Shown here: positions 61,832 to 64,000 of the stretch, one piece after another
Position numbering within the stretch: the first letter of the stretch is position 1
How the letters are laid out: every line of letters begins with the position of its first letter
Source: JBBRBB01 sp963830175
GTDB lineage: Bacteria > Bacteroidota > Bacteroidia > Chitinophagales > Chitinophagaceae
Assembly (NCBI GenBank): GCA_963830175.1
Contig: CAWHKV010000002.1
Location: 310,001-374,000 of the forward strand
DNA length: 64,000 nt
Reading direction: 5' to 3'
Notes under the pieces: generated by a model
Told to the model about the DNA's origin: nothing
The model's database searches: none
What the model saw: only the letters and a program-made list of their open reading frames with translations
Program-made: the position numbers and the translations under genes

Positions 61832-62680
61832 ATGAATATTAAAACAGCATACAATAAACTTAAAAGCGAAGTGGCACAATTGTACGATGCGCGGGAAGCA
61901 GCGAGTATTGCGTCAATGGTACTTAATCATATAACAGGTATTACAAAAACACAGTGGCTTGTTAATGATGGTGAAATATCAGAAAATGATCAAAAGCTTC
62001 TTCAAAAATTTACAAAGTCATTATTAGATCATACCCCGGTGCAATATGTTTTAAACGAAGCATGGTTTTACGGGTTGCGTTTTATTGTAAATAAAAATGT
62101 GCTGATTCCTCGCCCCGAAACAGAAGAGTTGGTTCAATGGGTTATCGATGAAAATAAAACTGGAAAAATAAAAACTTTGCTAGACGTTGGCACCGGCAGC
62201 GGTTGTATAGCTATTTCTTTAAAACATAAGCTGCCCTGGTTAAAGATTGATGCGTTGGATATTTCTGCACCAGCCTTAAAGGTTGCAAAAAGCAATGCTG
62301 TAGAAAATATGACTGCAATACAATTTTACCAGATAGATTTTTTCGATTCATCACAATGGAATGCTTTATCTACCTATGATTATATTGTAAGTAACCCACC
62401 CTATATAAAGTTGCAGGAAGCCAGAGAAATGCAGCCAAATGTTATGAACCATGAACCGCATGTAGCATTATTTGTAAAAGATGATGATCATCTTATTTTT
62501 TACAGGCTTATTATTCAATTCGCTGAAAAACATTTACACCCGGGCGGAAAATTGTTTTTTGAAATTAATGAACAGGCAAAGAATGAAATGGAAATACTTT
62601 TAGGCTCAAATGGTTTTACCAAAGTTGAAGTAAGAAAAGACATGCAGGGAAAACCCAGGATGGTAATGGCGGTTAAATGA
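61832..62680 (+). CDS. prmC: Release-factor glutamine methyltransferase PrmC (HemK)
   Basis: Methylates the GGQ glutamine of peptide-chain release factors. The 282 residues from ATG 61832 include PVQYVLNEAWFYGLRF, NVLIPRPETEELVQWV, the SAM motif LLDVGTGSGCIAISLKH and the active-site YIVSNPPYI. The alternative upstream start at 61766 gives an unlikely N-terminal extension overlapping ribD. It overlaps the convergent murB by 8 bp. Confidence 0.96.
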   Translation: MNIKTAYNKLKSEVAQLYDAREAASIASMVLNHITGITKTQWLVNDGEISENDQKLLQKFTKSLLDHTPVQYVLNEAWFYGLRFIVNKNVLIPRPETEELVQWVIDENKTGKIKTLLDVGTGSGCIAISLKHKLPWLKIDALDISAPALKVAKSNAVENMTAIQFYQIDFFDSSQWNALSTYDYIVSNPPYIKLQEAREMQPNVMNHEPHVALFVKDDDHLIFYRLIIQFAEKHLHPGGKLFFEINEQAKNEMEILLGSNGFTKVEVRKDMQGKPRMVMAVK

Positions 62681-63689
62681 TGTTTACCTCTTTCTCAAGT
62701 TTTATAGCAAATGTTTTCATTACGCTTTCTTCTATTTTGTTTGCTAATTCAATTATTTCACTGCCTGATGCCGCTCCATAATTCACGAGAACCAATGCCT
62801 GTTTTGCATGGCACCCTGCATCACCCTTCCTGTAACCTTTCCATCCACACTTTTCTATAAGCCACCCTGCTGCTACTTTTATTTGCCTTTCATCCAAAAT
62901 ATAACCTGGCATTTCGGGGTTTGATGTTTTTAATTTCCTGAAGTGTTTTTCAGGAATTACAGGATTTTTAAAAAAACTTCCTGCATTGCCAATTTCTAAT
63001 GGGTCTGGTAATTTACTTTTTCGGATATTTATAACGGCCTGTGAAACGTTTTGAATGGTTGGTTCATGCACATTCATTTCTTCCAACTCCTGCTGAATGG
63101 CACCGTAGCTGGTATTTAAAACAGGGTGCCTGTTTAATTTAAAGGTTACATTTAAAATAACAAACCTGTTTTTAAAACGCTTTTTAAACACGCTTTCCCG
63201 GTAACCGAATTCACATTCATTTGCACTGAATTTTACAACCTTGCTGTCTTCTTTATCCCATGCTTCCAGCTCATGAAAAACATCTTTTAACTCTACGCCG
63301 TAAGCTCCTATGTTTTGCATAGGGGATGCGCCTACATTTCCCGGTATTAAACTTAGATTTTCTATTCCTGCATAATTATTTTGAAGGCAAAACATTACCA
63401 GCGTGTGCCAAATTTCGCCTGCTGCAGCCTTTACAAAAATGTGCTGTTCATTTTCAGAAGTCACTAAAATTCCTTCCAGGTTATTTTTAAGTACACATCC
63501 TTCAAAATCTTTCGTAAATAAAATATTGGTGCCACCGCCAAGAATAAATTGGGGCTTGCCAATTTTTTTTGCTTCGTCTAATAACACGGCAAGCTGTTCG
63601 GTAGAATTAAAGGTGGCAAAGAATTTTGCGTAAGCATTTATGCCAAAAGAATTGTATGCTTTAAGTGGTTTGTTCTGGAGAAAGTTCAT
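62673..63689 (-). CDS. murB: UDP-N-acetylenolpyruvoylglucosamine reductase MurB
   Basis: An FAD- and NADPH-dependent step of peptidoglycan precursor synthesis. The 338 residues show the FAD-binding FILGGGTNILF (about 48-58), the substrate-binding PGNVGASPMQNIGAYGVEL (about 115-133), FGYRESVFK and the catalytic GNAGSFFKNP, plus GWKGYRKGDAGCHAKQALVLVN in two parts. This is the type I (E. coli-like) MurB. Its start overlaps the 3' end of the following partial gene by 29 bp. Confidence 0.96.
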   Translation of the reverse strand: MNFLQNKPLKAYNSFGINAYAKFFATFNSTEQLAVLLDEAKKIGKPQFILGGGTNILFTKDFEGCVLKNNLEGILVTSENEQHIFVKAAAGEIWHTLVMFCLQNNYAGIENLSLIPGNVGASPMQNIGAYGVELKDVFHELEAWDKEDSKVVKFSANECEFGYRESVFKKRFKNRFVILNVTFKLNRHPVLNTSYGAIQQELEEMNVHEPTIQNVSQAVINIRKSKLPDPLEIGNAGSFFKNPVIPEKHFRKLKTSNPEMPGYILDERQIKVAAGWLIEKCGWKGYRKGDAGCHAKQALVLVNYGAASGSEIIELANKIEESVMKTFAIKLEKEVNII

Positions 63690-64000
63690 GATTTCTTAAC
63701 CGGTGTTTGCAATACTTATTAAATTCCTCCTGCAATTGTGAGGGTATATCGCTTTCCGTTTCTTTTTGAATAATGCGGTTATTTTTCCTGTCTATTGTAA
63801 GCAAATTGTCTTTAATAATTACGTTACTCAGGTTTTGCCATTTAAATTTTCTTTGTGGTAGAGAGTTTATCGTTACGCCTTCACTATCTATGCCTGCCCC
63901 AGGTGTTACTTTCGCCTGGTTTTCTGTAATCATGGCAATCAAATACAACATGCCTAATAGATAACTTTTGTATGGTATAGTTATCCATGCAATAAAGCAT
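63661..64000 (-). CDS. Partial gene, probable membrane protein with small beta domain (5' end outside window)
   Basis: The minus-strand frame is open from the right window edge to its stop codon at 63661-63663, and no stop occurs upstream, so it is the 3' part of a longer gene. The visible residues begin with hydrophobic sequence (IAWITIPYKSYLLGMLYLIAM) and continue into FKWQNLSNVIIKDNLLTIDRKNNR, which looks like a bacterial PH-like beta domain, then a charged tail. Not recognised further. An internal ATG at 63951 exists but is unlikely to be the true start. The 29 bp overlap with murB suggests translational coupling. Confidence 0.55.
   Translation of the reverse strand, partial: CFIAWITIPYKSYLLGMLYLIAMITENQAKVTPGAGIDSEGVTINSLPQRKFKWQNLSNVIIKDNLLTIDRKNNRIIQKETESDIPSQLQEEFNKYCKHRLRNHELSPEQTT

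Noticed and set aside
1..64000. tRNA, rRNA and riboswitch search by eye
   Set aside because: No cloverleaf-like conserved arms, no CCA-ending stems and no recognisable riboswitch core were seen in any intergenic stretch. A dedicated covariance-model scan could still find a divergent one.

Overview
The window is a low-GC chromosomal segment of a member of the phylum Bacteroidota, probably family Chitinophagaceae. That rests on a SprA gliding/type IX secretion translocon, a SusC/SusD pair, two further TonB-dependent receptors, lipoproteins of Bacteroidota-only families (DUF4249, DUF5689), and many start sites preceded by the Bacteroidota -7 element TAnnTTTG. The family-level placement is inference. 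I found no rRNA, tRNA, CRISPR array, prophage or transposase gene. About fifty protein genes fill the window, with one gap longer than 300 bases.

Layout. 1-5 kb: aspartate-semialdehyde dehydrogenase, a Nudix hydrolase, a YpdA-like reductase, a YdeI-like protein, an AlkA-type DNA glycosylase, a short-chain dehydrogenase and an ArsC-like reductase. 5-13 kb: ruvA-sprA on the minus strand. 13-22 kb: susC-susD followed by a giant FG-GAP/ASPIC-UnbV surface lipoprotein, with a strong hairpin terminator before the last gene. 22-26 kb: eukaryotic-type citrate synthase, an LptF/G permease and tgt. 25.9-26.9 kb: a non-coding gap carrying two copies (plus a fragment) of a nested inverted-repeat element. 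27-33 kb: glycosyltransferase, rsmG, trxB, a broken DUF4249 lipoprotein, rlmH, rhomboid protease, tilS. 33-38.4 kb: a TonB receptor, a broken DUF5689/anchor-J lipoprotein and a divergent secreted EEP-family phosphoesterase, which may form one uptake locus. 38.5-40.8 kb: rplK-rplA-rplJ-rplL closed by a terminator, with no secE/nusG or rpoBC beside it. 41-50.4 kb: sugar transporter, bifunctional-nuclease protein, ispE, lpdA, a 55-residue membrane lipoprotein, a Gfo/Idh oxidoreductase, a 4-alpha-glucanotransferase with an unusual N-terminus, and a GIN-domain lipoprotein. 50.5-56.2 kb: guaA, a broken periplasmic-binding-like lipoprotein, and a ligase-associated exonuclease/ATP-dependent DNA ligase pair. 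56.4-64 kb: small envelope proteins, a DUF3347 protein with a TonB receptor, DoxX, ribD, prmC, murB and the 3' part of a gene running off the right edge.

Most genes are housekeeping: translation and tRNA/rRNA modification (rplKAJL, rsmG, rlmH, tilS, tgt, prmC), cofactors and cell wall (ribD, ispE, murB, guaA, asd), and central carbon (citrate synthase, lpdA). The accessory part is mostly outer-membrane nutrient acquisition. Three lipoprotein genes each carry a single +1 frameshift that removal of one base from a short homopolymer would repair. The least explained structure is the nested inverted-repeat element at about 26.0-26.8 kb. Its two inner arms are reverse complements of each other while keeping hairpin pairing through compensatory base changes.
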